The position numbers and the translations under genes were made by a program. This document shows, in pieces, positions 5,576-6,656 of a DNA stretch of 6,656 nt (positions within the stretch are counted from its first letter, which is position 1; every line of letters begins with the position of its first letter). The notes under the pieces are model-generated. The model did no database searches and had not been told where the DNA came from. It saw only the letters and a list, made by a program, of their open reading frames with translations. Source of the stretch: Nitriliruptoraceae bacterium (GTDB lineage: Bacteria; Actinomycetota; Nitriliruptoria; Nitriliruptorales; Nitriliruptoraceae); contig SKTG01000484.1 in the NCBI GenBank assembly GCA_007118045.1, positions 1-6,656 on the forward strand. Direction: 5' to 3'.

Positions 5576-6433
5576 TCAGGCATCGACACCGGCGGCGTGC
5601 AGGGCGGGCAGGGGGTCGTAGTCCTCGGGCACGGGCACCAGCGGTGGCCGGACCGTGCCCATCGCCGCGCCGTGACGGGCGGCGGCCATCCGTTTCAGCA
5701 CGCCGGGGCTGGCGTACTCCTTCGTCCGCTTGCGCAGCTCGAGGAGGCGTCGCTCGAGCTCGTCAGCTGACGCGCGGTCGCCGGCGCGAACGGCACGGTA
5801 GAGCGTCACGACCAGGTCGGGGACCACGTTGGCCAGGGCGGACACCATGCCCTGCGCACCGAGCCCGAGCCGCTCCACCACACCGCTCTCCGTGCCGAGC
5901 AGGACCGCCCGGTCCCCCGCCAGGACCGCGTCGAGGTACCCGGGCTCGGCGGCGGAGTCCTTCACGCCCCACACGGGCAGCCGGGTGACGACCTCGGCGG
6001 GCACGGGCACCGCGTACTTGGGCACGTGGTACGCGAGCAGCGGGTGCCGGGCGACCGCCAGCACGCGGCGGTAGAAGTCCTCGACACCGGCCGGATCCAC
6101 GGGCTTGAAGAAGTAGGGCGGCAGCACCAGCACGGCGGTTGCCGGCAGGTCGTTGCAACGCGCGACCAGCTCGAGCGTGTCCGGCAGGTTCCCCTCCGCG
6201 ACGGTGGGCAGCAACGCGACCCCCAGCTCGGCGGAGGCGACCCGTTCGAGCAGCGCGGCCTTCTCGCCGAGGGAGAGCGACGGGCCCTCACCGTTGGTGC
6301 CGAACAGCACGATCCCGTCGACCCCGTGACCGGCGAGCCAGCGCAGGTGGTGCAGGTAGGCGTCGACGTCGACCCCGAGCTCGGCGTCGAACGGGGTCAC
6401 CGCCGCGACGTGCACCCCACCCGGTCCGCTCAT
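5576..6433 (-). CDS. DapA-superfamily aldolase/lyase, probably acting on a 2-keto-3-deoxy sugar acid
   Basis: This 285-residue protein has the TIM-barrel Schiff-base lyase layout of the DapA/N-acetylneuraminate lyase/KDG aldolase superfamily. Visible are VAAVTPF at 9-15, the GTNGEGPSLS keto-acid-binding loop at 45-54 (GTTGE in E. coli DapA), LPPYFFKP near 104-111, AYHVPKY with the catalytic tyrosine Y135, and GVKDSA with the Schiff-base lysine K158. The arginine that binds the semialdehyde carboxylate in true dihydrodipicolinate synthase (five residues after the tyrosine) is a tyrosine here, Y140. This argues against a lysine-biosynthetic role. With sugar-acid genes on both sides, cleavage or dehydration of a 2-keto-3-deoxy acid is the likely job. 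The ATG at 6433 overlaps the upstream kinase stop as ATGA, and AGGAG lies eight bases upstream. Exact reaction (aldolase or dehydratase) cannot be read from sequence alone. Confidence 0.82.
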   Translation of the reverse strand: MSGPGGVHVAAVTPFDAELGVDVDAYLHHLRWLAGHGVDGIVLFGTNGEGPSLSLGEKAALLERVASAELGVALLPTVAEGNLPDTLELVARCNDLPATAVLVLPPYFFKPVDPAGVEDFYRRVLAVARHPLLAYHVPKYAVPVPAEVVTRLPVWGVKDSAAEPGYLDAVLAGDRAVLLGTESGVVERLGLGAQGMVSALANVVPDLVVTLYRAVRAGDRASADELERRLLELRKRTKEYASPGVLKRMAAARHGAAMGTVRPPLVPVPEDYDPLPALHAAGVDA

Positions 6434-6656
6434 CGTCCCAGCTCCTCGTCGCCGGCGAGGAAGGTCTCCAGCTCCGCGCGGTCGGGCAGGCCCTCGTAGT
6501 CGCCGTCGGTCATGACGCACAGGGCACCCATCGCGTGGGCTGTGCGCAACCGCGTGTCGATGCCCTCGTCTCGGAGGCGAGCGTCGAGGTAGCCGGCCGC
6601 GAACGCGTCCCCGGCGCCGATCGGGTCGATCACGTCCTCGACGTCGAAGGCGTCCA
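6430..6656 (-). CDS. PfkB-family sugar kinase, C-terminal fragment (cut by window edge), KDG-kinase-like
   Basis: Only the last 74 residues are in the window; the rest lies beyond the right edge. They contain the PfkB second signature, DPIGAGDAFAAGYL, with the catalytic aspartate in GAGD, followed by a helix-rich end with GALCVMTDGDYEGLP. A GD-(W/Y)-EGLP ending after the signature is typical of 2-keto-3-deoxygluconate kinases, which supports a sugar-acid substrate. Unlike the second kinase of the cluster (GGGD), it keeps the standard GAGD. It is translationally coupled to the DapA-family gene by a four-base overlap. Its substrate is inferred; other PfkB kinases share these motifs. Confidence 0.8.
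   Translation of the reverse strand, partial: DAFDVEDVIDPIGAGDAFAAGYLDARLRDEGIDTRLRTAHAMGALCVMTDGDYEGLPDRAELETFLAGDEELGR

Noticed and set aside
5576..6433. Lysine-biosynthesis dihydrodipicolinate synthase (dapA)
   Set aside because: The substrate-binding arginine after the catalytic tyrosine is missing and the neighbours are all sugar-acid genes.
6434..6520. Longer start for the DapA-family gene
   Set aside because: The extra residues are an arginine-rich shadow of the kinase end. The ATG at 6433 gives the normal family N-terminus and an ATGA coupling.
1..6656. tRNA, rRNA, CRISPR, insertion sequence or prophage features
   Set aside because: No transposase, integrase, regular spaced repeats or structural-RNA-like segments were seen on either strand; the window is almost fully occupied by metabolic genes.

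Overview
The window is very GC-rich. All five complete or near-complete genes, and a probable sixth, lie on the minus strand, so transcription runs from the right edge to the left. Long spurious open frames run opposite the genes. Four of the five visible stops are TGA, and most starts are ATG behind a GGAGG-type ribosome binding site. This suggests a high-GC bacterium, most likely an actinobacterium, but no gene here fixes the taxon.

In transcription order the layout is as follows. (1) 6656-6430: the C-terminal end of a PfkB-family sugar kinase, cut by the window edge. (2) 6433-5576: a DapA-superfamily Schiff-base aldolase/lyase, overlapping the kinase stop as ATGA. (3) 5575-5384: a 192-base gap with hairpins, a two-copy tandem repeat and an imperfect dyad, the best place in the window for a control region. 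(4) 5383-3773: an aldehyde dehydrogenase of the alpha-ketoglutarate-semialdehyde (2,5-dioxovalerate) type. (5) 3771-3082: a KDPG-aldolase (Eda) family protein. (6) 3082-1982: a second PfkB kinase of the 2-keto-3-deoxygluconate kinase type. (7) 1981-1866: a 116-base gap with a strong GC hairpin. (8) 1865-81: an IlvD/EDD-family sugar-acid dehydratase closely resembling D-xylonate dehydratase. (9) 44-1: the probable start of one more gene.

Together this reads as a sugar-acid (aldonate or uronate-derived) catabolic cluster. The dehydratase would turn an aldonate into a 2-keto-3-deoxy acid, the kinase would phosphorylate it, and the Eda-type aldolase would split it to pyruvate and a phosphorylated aldehyde, as in a semi-phosphorylative Entner-Doudoroff route. 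The aldehyde dehydrogenase and the DapA-type enzyme point to a second, non-phosphorylative or oxidative branch ending in alpha-ketoglutarate or an oxidised aldehyde. The duplication of function (two PfkB kinases and two unrelated aldolase folds) is the most notable feature. No mobile element, RNA gene, CRISPR array or phage feature was seen, and I found no evidence for a wholly new system. The open question is the substrate logic of this mixed pathway.
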